Shown: positions 9,201-17,411, numbered from the stretch's first letter. The stretch: 64,000 nt of DNA from M3007 sp964550795 (GCA_964550795.1 CAZKBH010000004.1:1-64000), one strand, 5' to 3'. Program-made: numbers and translations. Notes: generated by a model from the letters alone, not told the origin.

Positions 9201-10586
9201 ATCCGTACCGTTGATGGTACCGATACAGAAGGTAAACCGGTTCAGGTGGTTGTTTCCCGTACGGGTGAAATTCGTATGGTGGACACCAAAACCAACCGCG
9301 TACTCGCCAACAACTACATTCCATATGGTTCCTTCCTTTTTGTAAAAGAAGGCCAGGAAGTACAACGTGGCGATAAAATGTGTGAATGGGATCCGTTCAA
9401 CGCCGTGATTGTCAGCGACTTTAAGGGGGTAATTCGTTACAACAGCCTGGAAGAAGGGGTCAACTACCGTATGGACCGCGACGACCAAACAGGTTTTGCC
9501 GAGAAGATTGTAATTGAGAGCAAGAACAAGAAGAAAATTCCTTCGCTCACTGTTTTGAATGCAAAAACAGGCGAGGAACTCAAAAACTTCTCGCTTCCAG
9601 TGGGTGCATACATCACCGTTGAAGACAATGATGAGGTGAATTCTGGCCAGCAAATCGTGAAAATTCCACGTAAACTGGGTAAAATTGCCGATATCACGGG
9701 TGGTCTGCCACGTGTAACGGAGTTGGTAGAGGCACGTACGCCTTCCAACCCGGCAGTGGTGGCTGAAATTGACGGTGTGATCACGTTCGGTGGCATCAAA
9801 CGTGGTAATCGCGAGGCGTTTATCAAAGCAAAAGATGGTCAGGAACGCAAATACATGATTCCGTTGACGAAGCACGTACTGGTACAACACGAGGATTTCG
9901 TGCGTTCCGGCACGGCGCTGACAGAGGGTACTATTTCGGTTAAAGACATCCTTGCCATTCGTGGGCCATTTGCGGCTTCGCAATACCTCGTGAACGGTGT
10001 ACAGGAAGTTTACCGCGCACAGGGTATCAATATCAACGACAAGCACTTGGAGGTTATCGTACGCCAAATGCTCCGCCGTCTTGAAATTGTGGACCCAGGT
10101 GACACCCACTTCCTCACGGGCGAACCAGTAGAACGCAACGAGTTTGTGGACTACAACGACTGGATCTACGACAAAAAACTCGTGCTTGACAGCGGCGACA
10201 GCACCAAGCTGAAGCCAGGAGCACTGGTTACGCTGCGTCAAATCCGCGAAGAGAACTCCTTCCTGAAACGCAACGACAAAAAGCTTGTGGAATTCCGCGA
10301 CGCGATGTCGGCCACGGCCGTTTCGATGCTCTTGGGTATCACGAAAGCGTCGTTGGGTACTGAGTCCTGGATTTCGGCGGCATCGTTCCAAGAGACTACT
10401 AAAGTGCTTTCTACCGCAGCCATCGCTGCCAAGAAAGACCACCTGATGGGCTTGAAGGAGAATGTAATCGTGGGCAAGAAGATTCCTGCGGGCACGGGCA
10501 TGCGCCAGTACAACAACCTGCAAGTCACGGGCTCAGGCCGTCCATTCCGCGATGTGCCGGAAGAAGCGGTGGAAGAGACGGTATAA
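6291..10586 (+). CDS. rpoC: RNA polymerase beta' subunit
   Basis: Full-length beta' subunit, 1431 residues, starting at ATG 6291 (MPFKKKSNKTDQGFD), the usual Bacteroidota length. Visible landmarks: the N-terminal zinc site (CYCGKYKRIRYKGIVCDRCG), the catalytic Mg-binding NADFDGDQMAVH, the second cysteine cluster (CESRHGVCAKCYG), and the trigger-loop region around GEPGTQLTLRTFHTGG. It would normally follow rpoB directly; here four foreign genes intervene. A strong intrinsic terminator follows 26 bases after the stop. Confidence 0.99.
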   Translation: MPFKKKSNKTDQGFDSIIIALASPDEILERSYGEVLKPETINYRSYKPERDGLFCERIFGPVKDYECYCGKYKRIRYKGIVCDRCGVEVTEKKVRRERMGHIRLVVPVVHIWFFKSLPNKIGYILGLSSKKLESVIYYERYVVIQPGVKESEGITKMHLLTEEEYLEILETLPKDNQSLDNSHPDKFVAMMGAEAVFTLLSILNLDDLSAQLRHEAHAETSMAKKTEANKRLRVVEAFRDGLESSGQRPEWTIIQYLPVVPPELRPLVPLDGGRFASSDLNDLYRRVIIRNNRLKRLLEIKAPEVILRNEKRMLQEAVDSLFDNSRKSNAVKAEGGRALKSLSDILKGKQGRFRQNLLGKRVDYSGRSVIVVGPTLKLHECGIPKAMAAELFKPFIIRKLIERGIVKTVKSAKKLVDRKDQVIWEILENILRGHPVMLNRAPTLHRLSIQAFQPRIIEGKAIQLHPLVCTAFNADFDGDQMAVHVPLSQAAILEAQVLMLSSHNMLNPQDGSPITLPSQDMVLGLYYLTKERKSIPTNPVKGEGRMFYSAEEVGIAYNEGQLGLHASIECRVTVEENGVLLKRRIKTTVGRVLFNQAVPEGVPYINELLTKRNLKGIISGILARTSFKQTAEFLDGIKELGFGWAFKAGLSFNLGDLVIPELKKTALAAAQTEVDEVWDNYNMGLITYNERYNQIIDKWTFADNRITDQLMKELTTDKQGFNSVFMMLDSGARGSKQQIKQLCGLRGLMAKPRKSGDTGGAIIENPILSNFLEGLSVQEFFISTHGARKGLADTALKTADAGYLTRRLVDVAQDVVIREVDCSTLRGLDTTAFKEGEKVIVNLKDRIKGRYSLHDIYNLDTEKLIIAAGEYITDDVANDIEAAEIEAVTIRSVLTCESRHGVCAKCYGKNLATGRIAEMGDAVGIIAAQSIGEPGTQLTLRTFHTGGTAMLSQTENSLTARATGKLEFDSIRTVDGTDTEGKPVQVVVSRTGEIRMVDTKTNRVLANNYIPYGSFLFVKEGQEVQRGDKMCEWDPFNAVIVSDFKGVIRYNSLEEGVNYRMDRDDQTGFAEKIVIESKNKKKIPSLTVLNAKTGEELKNFSLPVGAYITVEDNDEVNSGQQIVKIPRKLGKIADITGGLPRVTELVEARTPSNPAVVAEIDGVITFGGIKRGNREAFIKAKDGQERKYMIPLTKHVLVQHEDFVRSGTALTEGTISVKDILAIRGPFAASQYLVNGVQEVYRAQGININDKHLEVIVRQMLRRLEIVDPGDTHFLTGEPVERNEFVDYNDWIYDKKLVLDSGDSTKLKPGALVTLRQIREENSFLKRNDKKLVEFRDAMSATAVSMLLGITKASLGTESWISAASFQETTKVLSTAAIAAKKDHLMGLKENVIVGKKIPAGTGMRQYNNLQVTGSGRPFRDVPEEAVEETV

Positions 10587-10612
10587 TGATTGTAACTTAC
10601 GACTGAATACGA

Positions 10613-10646
10613 AAGCCTCCGAGATTTGATCTCGGGGGCTTTTTTG
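10613..10646 (+). terminator. Intrinsic terminator of rpoC
   Basis: AAGCCTCCGAGAT (10613-10625), loop TTG, then ATCTCGGGGGCTT (10629-10641): a 13-bp stem with one G-U pair, running directly into TTTTT. It ends the rpoBC region on the + strand. Confidence 0.92.
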
Positions 10647-10670
10647 TGTCAATCAACTTGGTGGCGTAAG

Positions 10671-10732
10671 CCTCCTCTACGCTGGCGCAAGGCTCCAGCC
10701 TTGTGCCCACTATTCAAGTCGGCTCTGCCGAC
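10671..10732 (+). repeat. REP-like element, copy 1
   Basis: Two hairpins in a row: GGCGCAAGGCTCCAGCCTTG with its flanks (stem with one G-U pair) and GTCGGCTCTGCCGAC. It is almost identical to the reverse complement of copy 4 (11020-11079). The pattern matches REP elements mobilised by REP-associated tyrosine transposases (RAYT), but no RAYT gene is in the window. Confidence 0.8.
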
Positions 10733-10800
10733 GAAATACAAAACAAGCTTTAAACTTGTTACCCGCTTGCACGAAGCTGACTCAACACCAAGCCCAACGC

Positions 10801-10855
10801 ACGCTGGCGCGATGGCTTCAGCCTCGTGCCGAGTATTCCCGCCGGCTGTGCCGGC
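10801..10855 (+). repeat. REP-like element, copy 2 (diverged)
   Basis: Starts CGCTGGCGCGATGGCTTCAG and ends with the hairpin GCCGGCTGTGCCGGC. It has the same two-hairpin plan as copy 1, with substitutions that keep pairing in the second hairpin (GTCGGC/GCCGAC to GCCGGC/GCCGGC). Confidence 0.72.
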
Positions 10856-10920
10856 AAACGTAAAGTGAATAATCAATCTAAGCTGGCAAGTGCGGTAGCG
10901 CTAAAATCTGTGCTGTGGTT

Positions 10921-10974
10921 GTCGGCAAAGCCGACGGGAATAATAGGTCACGCCGTTGAAACGTCGCGCCAGCG
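10921..10974 (-). repeat. REP-like element, copy 3 (reverse orientation)
   Basis: Starts with GTCGGCAAAGCCGAC and ends with CGTCGCGCCAGCG. Its reverse complement aligns with copy 2. The 66 bases between copies 2 and 3 hold no gene. Confidence 0.72.
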
Positions 10975-11019
10975 TTCGTTGGGATTGGGGAGCTTCGCGC
11001 TAGCGGTGTTGTTGCGTTT

Positions 11020-11079
11020 GTCGGCAGAGCCGACTGGAATAGTGGGCACAAGGCTGGAGCCTTGCGCCAGCGTGGGAGG
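11020..11079 (-). repeat. REP-like element, copy 4 (reverse orientation)
   Basis: GTCGGCAGAGCCGAC, then GGGCACAAGGCTGGAGCCTTG and GCGCCAGCG. This is a near-perfect inverted copy of copy 1, so the four copies form a nested palindrome (+,+,-,-) filling the gene-free stretch 10650-11083. Confidence 0.8.
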
Positions 11080-11083
11080 TTAC

Positions 11084-11419
11084 TTAATTTGTCATGTAAC
11101 AATATTTGACAGTTAAAACGCCCTCTCTTGCCCTATACGGGTCATAAAAAACGCGAAAAGTATCAACATAATAGTCTCCAGAATGGATTGGAATTTTCAC
11201 GTTCCCTGGCCCAATGAATGTGGTTCCAATTTTAGCGGTATCGTCCAAATGACCTTCTATATATACTTCTAAGCCATGTACTAGTTTATTATCTGCAATT
11301 AACGTAAGTGTTTGAGATTGAGCTATGTTTTCAATGCCTACTTTTTGGAACTTATTCCCGGTCACACAGCCAATAATCGACAGTACTAGGATTGATACGA
11401 TTATTGATTTCTTATTCAT
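11084..11419 (-). CDS. Small lipoprotein, function unknown
   Basis: A 111-residue protein with a lipoprotein signal (MNKKSIIVSILVLSIIGC; lipobox Ile-Ile-Gly-Cys with Cys18 as the lipidation site), so it is probably anchored in the outer or inner membrane. The mature part contains a β-rich region (TLTLIADNKLVHGLEVYIEG, then a GPGNVKIPIHSGDYYVDTFRV segment). No family is recognised. It stands alone between the REP cluster and the co-chaperone gene, both of which read toward or past it on the - strand. Confidence 0.65.
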   Translation of the reverse strand: MNKKSIIVSILVLSIIGCVTGNKFQKVGIENIAQSQTLTLIADNKLVHGLEVYIEGHLDDTAKIGTTFIGPGNVKIPIHSGDYYVDTFRVFYDPYRAREGVLTVKYCYMTN

Positions 11420-11483
11420 GTTTTAAGTTTTAAAAATAGCTTTTCTGCCGTGCGTGGGTCTTATGCCGCACACTCTCCCCCCC

Positions 11484-12320
11484 TCACTTCCTCGCCTCCG
11501 TAATCTTCTCATACGCCTCATTGATCTGCTGGAATTTCTCCTTGGCATGGCGCTGAGCATCCGTAGAAAGCCCCTTGGCCACCACCTTGTCTGGGTGCCA
11601 TTGGAGGGCCAGGGCGCGGTATTTTTTCTTGATGACTTCCAGCGTGTCGGTAGGCTCCGCCCCGAGAATGGCATAATGCGGATCCAGCGGACTCCAGCGT
11701 TGTTGTGGCTGGCCAGCGCTCCCGCGTGCGTGATAAAATCTGGATTTTACCCGGTCGTATTGGAGCCTGCCGACCTGAAAAATCCCTGCAGCCCGCAGTA
11801 AAAGTTCCTCTTCTCGGGGGTGCAAGCCTCCATCAGCCGCCGCGGTGGCAAACAACAAATCGAGCATGTTCAGTACGTGATGCCGATCCCGGCCAAAACC
11901 CTCGTAAAAAGCGCGGGCATATTGATCAAAAGTATCGTTGGATTCCTTTGCGTTTTTCCAGATTTTTACGGCCTGCAAACGGCCTCGATCGTTCATACGA
12001 AACTGATGGCGCATGAGGCTCTCCATGTGGGAAACCTCGCGTTCGTTGATCGGGCCGTCGGATTTGGCGAGTTTGGCGCAGAGCCGGAAAACGTGAAACG
12101 CAAACTCCCCTTGTCGCCGCTGATAATCTTTAAACGCGCTGTCCGACTGCTCTTTTTCCCTGGGTTGGTCAAAAAAGTAGTGCCCCAGCCATGACCCCAC
12201 GAAAAAGCCAATCAGTCCACCAAATGGGATGCCCAAAAGGTCGAACAGAAAAATGCCGGCGATGCCGCAGATGATTTTGCCTTTGATTTCCAAAATGAAG
12301 GGTGCAGGAATGTTGCACAA
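11484..12320 (-). CDS. DjlA-like membrane-anchored J-domain co-chaperone
   Basis: Up to 278 residues. An N-terminal glycine-rich membrane segment (GIAGIFLFDLLGIPFGGLIG) is followed by a TerB/DjlA-type helical domain (about residues 70-190) and a C-terminal J domain (about 210-275) with the HPD motif (ALQWHPDKV) that stimulates DnaK ATPase activity. The order TM-TerB-J is that of DjlA. The start is uncertain: TTG at 12320 opens the longest frame, but a TAACTTTG promoter box lies at 12335-12342, so a downstream TTG at 12293 gives a more normal leader. Confidence 0.85.
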   Translation of the reverse strand: MCNIPAPFILEIKGKIICGIAGIFLFDLLGIPFGGLIGFFVGSWLGHYFFDQPREKEQSDSAFKDYQRRQGEFAFHVFRLCAKLAKSDGPINEREVSHMESLMRHQFRMNDRGRLQAVKIWKNAKESNDTFDQYARAFYEGFGRDRHHVLNMLDLLFATAAADGGLHPREEELLLRAAGIFQVGRLQYDRVKSRFYHARGSAGQPQQRWSPLDPHYAILGAEPTDTLEVIKKKYRALALQWHPDKVVAKGLSTDAQRHAKEKFQQINEAYEKITEARK

Positions 12321-12334
12321 CAGAAATTAAGCGA

Positions 12335-12342
12335 CAAAGTTA
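12335..12342 (-). promoter_or_regulatory. Candidate -7 box (TAACTTTG) of the djlA-like gene
   Basis: Matches the Bacteroidota TANNTTTG consensus on the - strand. No clear -33 TTTG is found at 19 bases. It is very close to the longest possible start codon. Confidence 0.4.
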
Positions 12343-12363
12343 CCGAAGGTATGTGAACTGGTG

Positions 12364-14010
12364 CTATTCCTGCTCCACTTCCACAAACCCGAATTTTTCC
12401 ACATCAAAAAGTCCCCGATCCGTCATTTTCAATTTCGGAATCACGGGCAGCGCGAGAAACGAGAGCGACATAAACGGCGCGCGCAGCACACAACCCAGTT
12501 CAGATTTTACCCAATGGTCGAGCCGGGAATAGTCTTCGGCCAACTGCCAGCCATCGCTTTGGCTCATCAGCCCGGCAATGGGCAGCGGCAGGATGTGTAC
12601 CTCGCCCGAACCATTGCTCGCAGCAATTCCACCTTTAGCTTCAATGACGGCATTCACCGCCCGGACTAGCGCCTCGTCGGAAGTGCCCACGGCTACGATA
12701 TTGTGCGAATCATGGGCCACACTGCTGGCCAATGCACCTTGTTTTAGTCCAAATCCCTGCACAAAACCCAGCGCAGGCAGCGCATCGGGCGCATATCGGT
12801 TCAGCACTGCAATGTAGAGCAGGTCCTGTTTGAGGTCGGGCATGAATTGGCCGTTGTGCATTTTGCTCAGGCTGGCCCTGGTTTCGCCCGTCACGATTTC
12901 CCCGTCGTACACGCGGATTGCCCGGATATTGGCAGTATGAAATTGATGAAACAATTGAAAATCAGCCGTTTGTCTGGCATTTGCCAAAAACTGATTGGGC
13001 GCTTGCACGGCTTGGCGCGGAAGCAGGGTCTTCCCGTTTTCGGCTACTTTTGAACCATCCATCCAGGTTTCCATCACCTTAAAATCGCGCAGATTGGTTA
13101 CCCGCACAAAATCTGCCGGGTCGCCCACGCGGAGCAAACCAACGGGCAATTGATAATGCTCCACCGGATGTATGCAGGCTGCGCGCAGCGTATCAAACAA
13201 ATCGCAACCATGGGCAATGGCTCGGGCGACCAGCTGATTGATATGCCCTTGAACGAGGTCGTCGGGGTGCTTGTCGTCGGAGCAGAACATGATTTGCTGC
13301 GGAAATTCCTGCAACAAGGGCCAAAGCACCTCGAAATTCCGCGCGGCGCTGCCTTCCCGGATGAGGATTTTTACACCAAGCAGCGCTTTTTCCCGGCCTT
13401 CTTCATAGGTAAAACACTCGTGATCCGTGGTGATGCCAGCGGCAAAATAGCGTTCAGCATCCTCGCCGCGCATACCAGGTGCATGGCCGTCTATGGGTTT
13501 TCCAAGGCGTTTAGCGGCGGCAATTTTGGCCATGACCTCCGGGTCGCCGTGCAGCACCCCGGGGAAATTCATCATCTCGGAGAGGTAATGGATGGCCGGA
13601 TTTTGGAGGAGTTTTTCTACCTCGGCAGCGTTTAGTATCGCGCCCGCGGTCTCAAAATTTGTGGCAGGAACGCAGGAGGGGGCGCCGAAGCAAAACTTCA
13701 TCGGGGAACGCGCAGCGTCCTCGAGCATAAATGCAACTCCCTCATTTCCAAGCACATTGGCAATTTCGTGGGGATCAGATACGGTGGCCACCGTGCCATG
13801 CACCACCGCCATTCGGGCAAATTCCGTCGGCGGCAACATGCTGCTTTCGATGTGCACGTGGGCATCCACGAAGCCCGGCAGGAGGAAACCCGCCGTTTCA
13901 GGCACAAAAGCCAATTCCCGAATCTGTTGAATTCGGCCCTGCTCGATTATAATTTCAGCAGGGTAAATGCGGCGCTGATGCAGGTCAACCAGGTGTGCGG
14001 TGTGGGTCAT
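12364..14010 (-). CDS. ade: Adenine deaminase
   Basis: 548 residues; amidohydrolase-fold adenine deaminase, converting adenine to hypoxanthine and ammonia in purine salvage. The N-terminal metal site reads PGFVDAHVHIESSMLPP; further signatures are TVATVSDPHEIANVLG, DGHAPGM and the C-terminal half with AHDSHNIVAVG and SNGSGEVHILPLPIAGLMS, all typical of Ade rather than of Add-type adenosine deaminases. The length fits the family. It lies on the - strand, 43 bases upstream of the djlA-like gene and downstream of ugd; the gap to ugd holds the imperfect inverted repeat at 14041-14163. Confidence 0.95.
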   Translation of the reverse strand: MTHTAHLVDLHQRRIYPAEIIIEQGRIQQIRELAFVPETAGFLLPGFVDAHVHIESSMLPPTEFARMAVVHGTVATVSDPHEIANVLGNEGVAFMLEDAARSPMKFCFGAPSCVPATNFETAGAILNAAEVEKLLQNPAIHYLSEMMNFPGVLHGDPEVMAKIAAAKRLGKPIDGHAPGMRGEDAERYFAAGITTDHECFTYEEGREKALLGVKILIREGSAARNFEVLWPLLQEFPQQIMFCSDDKHPDDLVQGHINQLVARAIAHGCDLFDTLRAACIHPVEHYQLPVGLLRVGDPADFVRVTNLRDFKVMETWMDGSKVAENGKTLLPRQAVQAPNQFLANARQTADFQLFHQFHTANIRAIRVYDGEIVTGETRASLSKMHNGQFMPDLKQDLLYIAVLNRYAPDALPALGFVQGFGLKQGALASSVAHDSHNIVAVGTSDEALVRAVNAVIEAKGGIAASNGSGEVHILPLPIAGLMSQSDGWQLAEDYSRLDHWVKSELGCVLRAPFMSLSFLALPVIPKLKMTDRGLFDVEKFGFVEVEQE

Positions 14011-14040
14011 TTGTTGAAATAAGTATGCCAGCCGTTATAA

Positions 14041-14163
14041 AAGTTGATGAGGTTGATGAAAGTTTATCTGGTTGATAGTATCCGCTCGAAAAATAATAGG
14101 ATCCCGCTCTTTTGAGCCCAAAATATCAACCTTCATCAACTTTTCTATCAACCTTATCAACAT
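14041..14163. repeat. Imperfect inverted repeat built of GTTGAT units
   Basis: Left part 14041-14078 contains GTTGATGAGGTTGATGAAAG and a third GTTGATA. The right part 14124-14163 contains the complementary TATCAACCTTCATCAAC and CTATCAACCTTATCAAC. The arms pair with several mismatches and one short bulge. It lies between ugd and ade, both on the - strand. Confidence 0.55.
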
Positions 14164-14197
14164 AAAGTCACCGCTGTCTCCGCGAAAAAATCCAGCT

Positions 14198-15523
14198 CTA
14201 GCTTCGCCTCCCCCGCACCTTCGGGCGCCCAATGCTCACATACTGGAACCCAAGTGCTTTCATCTGCTCCGTGTCGTACACATTGCGGCCATCAAAGATG
14301 ATTTTTTCGCGAAGCAAGCTGGACATTTGATCAAAATCTGGGGTGCGGAACTCGTTCCATTCTGTCATAATCGCCAGACAATCAGCACCTTCCAACACTT
14401 CATACATTTTATCGCAGAGTGTGATTCGGTTGCCGTAGGTAGCGCGCACGTGTTCCATGGCTTCGGGGTCAAATGCACGGACTTGGGCACCCATGGCCAG
14501 TAATTCGTCTATAATGACCAGCGCCGGAGCCTCGCGGATGTCGTCGGTGTTTGGTTTAAAAGCCAGACCCCAGACGGCAATGGTTTTGCCAGCGAGGTCG
14601 TTTTTGTAATGTTTTTTTATTTTTTTGGTCAAAACTCCCTTCTGGATTCCATTCACTTTCATGACGGATTTGAGAATTTTGAAATCATAGGAATATTCGG
14701 AGGCGGTTTTGGCCAATGCTTGCACGTCTTTGGGGAAACAAGAGCCGCCGTAGCCAATGCCTGGGAACAAAAACCGCTTGCCAATCCGAGAATCCGAGCC
14801 CATTCCGATGCGCACCTGATCCACATTGGCGCCCACTTTTTCGCAGAGGTTGGCGATCTCGTTCATGAACGAAATACGCGCCGCGAGGTAGGAATTGGCC
14901 GCATATTTGGTCATTTCGGCGCTGCGTTCGTCCATAAAATAGATGGGATTGCCTTGGCGAACAAAGGGTTCGTACAGTTGGCGCATCACTTTTCGGGCGC
15001 GTTCGCTGCGGGTACCCACCACCACACGGTCTGGTTTCATAAAATCGTCCACGGCCACGCCTTCGCGCAGAAATTCGGGGTTCGACACCACATCGAACAT
15101 CTTTTTGGACAAATTTTCCGCCATAATGGCGGCCACTTTTTCGGCGGTGCCCACAGGAACCGTGCTTTTGTCCACAATTACTTTGTAGTCCGAGATGATT
15201 CCGCTAAGGTCTTTGGCCACGCCCATGATGTAGGAAAGATCGGCAGAACCATCGTCGCCGGGAGGGGTTGGGAGTGCGAGGAAAATGATGCTGGCTTTTT
15301 CCACGGCCTCCTGAAGATTGGTGGTGAAATGGAGGCGACCCTCTTTGGTATTCCGCTCGAAAAGGATATCCAGACCGGGTTCAAAAATTGGGATTTTGCC
15401 AGCTTTGAGGCTTTTTACTTTTTCGTGGTTGTTGTCAACACAAATGACGTTGTTGCCCGTTTCGGCAAAACAAGTTCCGGTAACCAGCCCTACATAGCCA
15501 GTTCCAACGACAGCGATGTTCAT
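14198..15523 (-). CDS. ugd: UDP-glucose 6-dehydrogenase
   Basis: 441 residues from ATG 15523 (MNIAVVGTGYVGLVTG, the Rossmann GxGxxG); the longer reading from 15574 adds 17 residues that do not belong to the family. It oxidises UDP-glucose to UDP-glucuronate for surface polysaccharides. Signatures: STVPVGTAEKV, NPEFLREGVAVDDFMKPDR, and the active-site cysteine in GIGYGGSCFPKDVQAL. The C-terminal domain has GLAFKPNTDDIREAPAL. Length and motifs are those of the UDP-glucose/GDP-mannose dehydrogenase family. It is divergent from the OmpA-like gene across a 219-base intergenic region. Confidence 0.96.
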   Translation of the reverse strand: MNIAVVGTGYVGLVTGTCFAETGNNVICVDNNHEKVKSLKAGKIPIFEPGLDILFERNTKEGRLHFTTNLQEAVEKASIIFLALPTPPGDDGSADLSYIMGVAKDLSGIISDYKVIVDKSTVPVGTAEKVAAIMAENLSKKMFDVVSNPEFLREGVAVDDFMKPDRVVVGTRSERARKVMRQLYEPFVRQGNPIYFMDERSAEMTKYAANSYLAARISFMNEIANLCEKVGANVDQVRIGMGSDSRIGKRFLFPGIGYGGSCFPKDVQALAKTASEYSYDFKILKSVMKVNGIQKGVLTKKIKKHYKNDLAGKTIAVWGLAFKPNTDDIREAPALVIIDELLAMGAQVRAFDPEAMEHVRATYGNRITLCDKMYEVLEGADCLAIMTEWNEFRTPDFDQMSSLLREKIIFDGRNVYDTEQMKALGFQYVSIGRPKVRGRRS

Positions 15524-15603
15524 ATAATCAGTTAAGTCTATTTCGTAACCCGGAAGATTATCCGGAAAATGCATCCCGAAACAAGCTTCCGGTTTGAGCG
15601 TTG

Positions 15604-15611
15604 CAAAGGTA
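15604..15611 (-). promoter_or_regulatory. Candidate -7 box (TACCTTTG) of ugd
   Basis: A TANNTTTG match on the - strand, about 80 bases upstream of the ugd start. The -33 element is not convincing. Confidence 0.4.
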
Positions 15612-15704
15612 TGGCGAGTGCAGCGAAGCAGCGTTACACAACTATGTTTTTAAGCCAATGCGTACAAATGCTTGTTTTTCATTATACTTTTACAATCAAA
15701 GTGC

Positions 15705-15712
15705 TACTTTTG
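15705..15712 (+). promoter_or_regulatory. Candidate -7 box (TACTTTTG) of the OmpA-like gene
   Basis: A TANNTTTG match 30 bases upstream of ATG 15743, in the region shared with the divergent ugd promoter. No clear -33 element. Confidence 0.45.
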
Positions 15713-15742
15713 GACGTTGTAGGATTTCAAAAGCAAACAAAC

Positions 15743-16873
15743 ATGGATTGTTCGAGGCACGGTATCATTTTTCAAAAACGGGTCGGCTTGGCCCTGTTTT
15801 TTTTGCTGTTTACCCTTTTTACGTTTGCCCAGAAGCCTTCGGCCAATATCGTACCGAATCCAGGTTTTGAACGGTATGCTCGTGCGCCAATAGGCTGGTC
15901 GTACAAAGGCGCATTTTTTGGTGAGGTGGTCAAATATTGGTTCAGTGCCACCACCGCCAGCCCTGATATTTATGGCCCCGAGGTCCGAGTACCGATGGAT
16001 TGGGCCAACAAAGGTTTTGGTGATCAAAAGCCTCGAACGGGCAAAAGCATGGCGGGCCTCACCTTGTACGGCTGCACGAATGGCAAACCGCATTGCCGCG
16101 AATATGTGGAAATTCAACTGGCCGAACCGCTCGTAATCGGGCAGGCGTATTATGTGGAATTTTGGGTGACACATCTTGAAAAGTCCCTGCAAATCAACAA
16201 CTTAGGCGCCTATTTTTCGATCAGCGAAATCCGGCGTCTCACCGATGAAGTGCTCATCCGAGACGCGCAGGTGCGGGCTGAAAAAGTAGTTGCAGCCCCC
16301 AATGGCAAATGGGTAAAAGTGAGCGGGCAGTTTGTGGCCAAATACGAGGCAGAGCACATCCTGATCGGGAATTTCAGCGATGACTTCCAAACCCAATTCG
16401 TGGCCCCGCGAGAAGATTCCTATAATTACGCCTATTATTACCTCGACGATGTGTTGGTGAAAAAAATTCCGCCCTTCCTGCCCGTGCCTGTTAAACCCGA
16501 CGATTTGACGCTGCAAAAACTGGAAACGGGTAAAACCATTCCATTAAAAAACATCTATTTTGAGTTTGATAAGGATGAACTCATGCCGCGCTCTTTTGTG
16601 GAATTGAATAAACTTTTAAAAATCATGCGCGCCAACCCTAAACTTGTCATCGAAATAGTGGGCCACACCGATGCCCTGGGCGACGATGCCTACAACCTCG
16701 AACTTTCGCGCCGACGCGCCTTGTCCGTGGTGCAATTTTTACAGGAAAACAAAATCAATAAAAATCGCCTGCGCTCTCATGGGGAAGGCGAATCGAAGCC
16801 CGTTGCGAGCAATGAAACCGAGGAGGGGCGGGCGCAGAACCGACGGGTGGAGTTTGTGGTGGTGAAGAAATGA
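15743..16873 (+). CDS. OmpA-family cell-envelope protein
   Basis: 376 residues from ATG 15743. This start puts a signal peptide at the N-terminus (basic start, then VGLALFFLLFTLFTFAQ with cleavage after the Ala-Gln region); longer readings are spurious. The middle (about 30-230) is a carbohydrate-binding-like β domain (NIVPNPGFERYARAPIGW). The C-terminal 110 residues are an OmpA peptidoglycan-binding domain: NIYFEFDKDELMP, EIVGHTDALGDDAYNLELSR, then a GRAQNRRVEF end, with the Asp and Arg that bind diaminopimelate. Likely periplasmic face of the outer membrane. Its stop is four bases from the convergent dcd stop. Confidence 0.9.
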   Translation: MDCSRHGIIFQKRVGLALFFLLFTLFTFAQKPSANIVPNPGFERYARAPIGWSYKGAFFGEVVKYWFSATTASPDIYGPEVRVPMDWANKGFGDQKPRTGKSMAGLTLYGCTNGKPHCREYVEIQLAEPLVIGQAYYVEFWVTHLEKSLQINNLGAYFSISEIRRLTDEVLIRDAQVRAEKVVAAPNGKWVKVSGQFVAKYEAEHILIGNFSDDFQTQFVAPREDSYNYAYYYLDDVLVKKIPPFLPVPVKPDDLTLQKLETGKTIPLKNIYFEFDKDELMPRSFVELNKLLKIMRANPKLVIEIVGHTDALGDDAYNLELSRRRALSVVQFLQENKINKNRLRSHGEGESKPVASNETEEGRAQNRRVEFVVVKK

Positions 16874-16877
16874 CGTA

Positions 16878-17411
16878 CTAAAAATTCCGCCACATCATAC
16901 TTTCCACGGGTTTATCGGTGCGCTCGTTGTATTTGGCGTTCTGCTTTTTGTTGTAATAGTTTTCGATGTCGCCATCCACCCGGAAATAGATGAGTTGGCC
17001 GACAGGCATTCCGGCATACACCCGCACGGGCATCACGCAGGAAATTTCCAGGGTCCAGGTATTACAAAAGCCCACATCACCTTTGCCTGCGGTGGCATGG
17101 ATGTCAATGCCAAGCCTTCCGATGCTGCTTTTTCCTTCCAGAAAAGGCACTGAATTGTGGGTTTCGGTGTATTCTTCCGTCACGCCGAGGTAAAGGGTGC
17201 CGGGTTGGAGCACAAAACCGTCTTCCGGAATTTCAAACGTGTTGATGCGGTTGTGGCGTTTGGCATCCAGCGCATGGTCTTGATATACAGCAAGATAGCG
17301 GCCTAAATGCACATCATACGAGTTGGTGCCCAAACAATCGGGTCGAAAAGGTTCGATTACGATTTCGCCCCGTTCGATGGATTCCAGTATTTTTTTGTCG
17401 GTAAGTATCAT
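16878..17411 (-). CDS. dcd: dCTP deaminase
   Basis: 177 residues from ATG 17411 (MILTDKKILESIERGEIVIEPF), the family's usual start and length; a longer reading to 17459 is not supported. It deaminates dCTP to dUTP for thymidylate synthesis. The motifs NSYDVHLG, FLEGKSSIGRLGIDIHATAG and the following VGFCNTWTLEI, which carries the catalytic Glu in this family, are intact. Convergent with the OmpA-like gene with a four-base gap and no terminator between them. Confidence 0.93.
   Translation of the reverse strand: MILTDKKILESIERGEIVIEPFRPDCLGTNSYDVHLGRYLAVYQDHALDAKRHNRINTFEIPEDGFVLQPGTLYLGVTEEYTETHNSVPFLEGKSSIGRLGIDIHATAGKGDVGFCNTWTLEISCVMPVRVYAGMPVGQLIYFRVDGDIENYYNKKQNAKYNERTDKPVESMMWRNF

Noticed and set aside
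10671..11079. CRISPR array
   Set aside because: Four copies, but in both orientations, palindromic and with unequal spacers; no cas genes. They are REP-like.
15569..15742. N-terminal extension of the OmpA-like protein
   Set aside because: It crosses the promoter box at 15705 and places the signal peptide internally; ATG 15743 is the sensible start.
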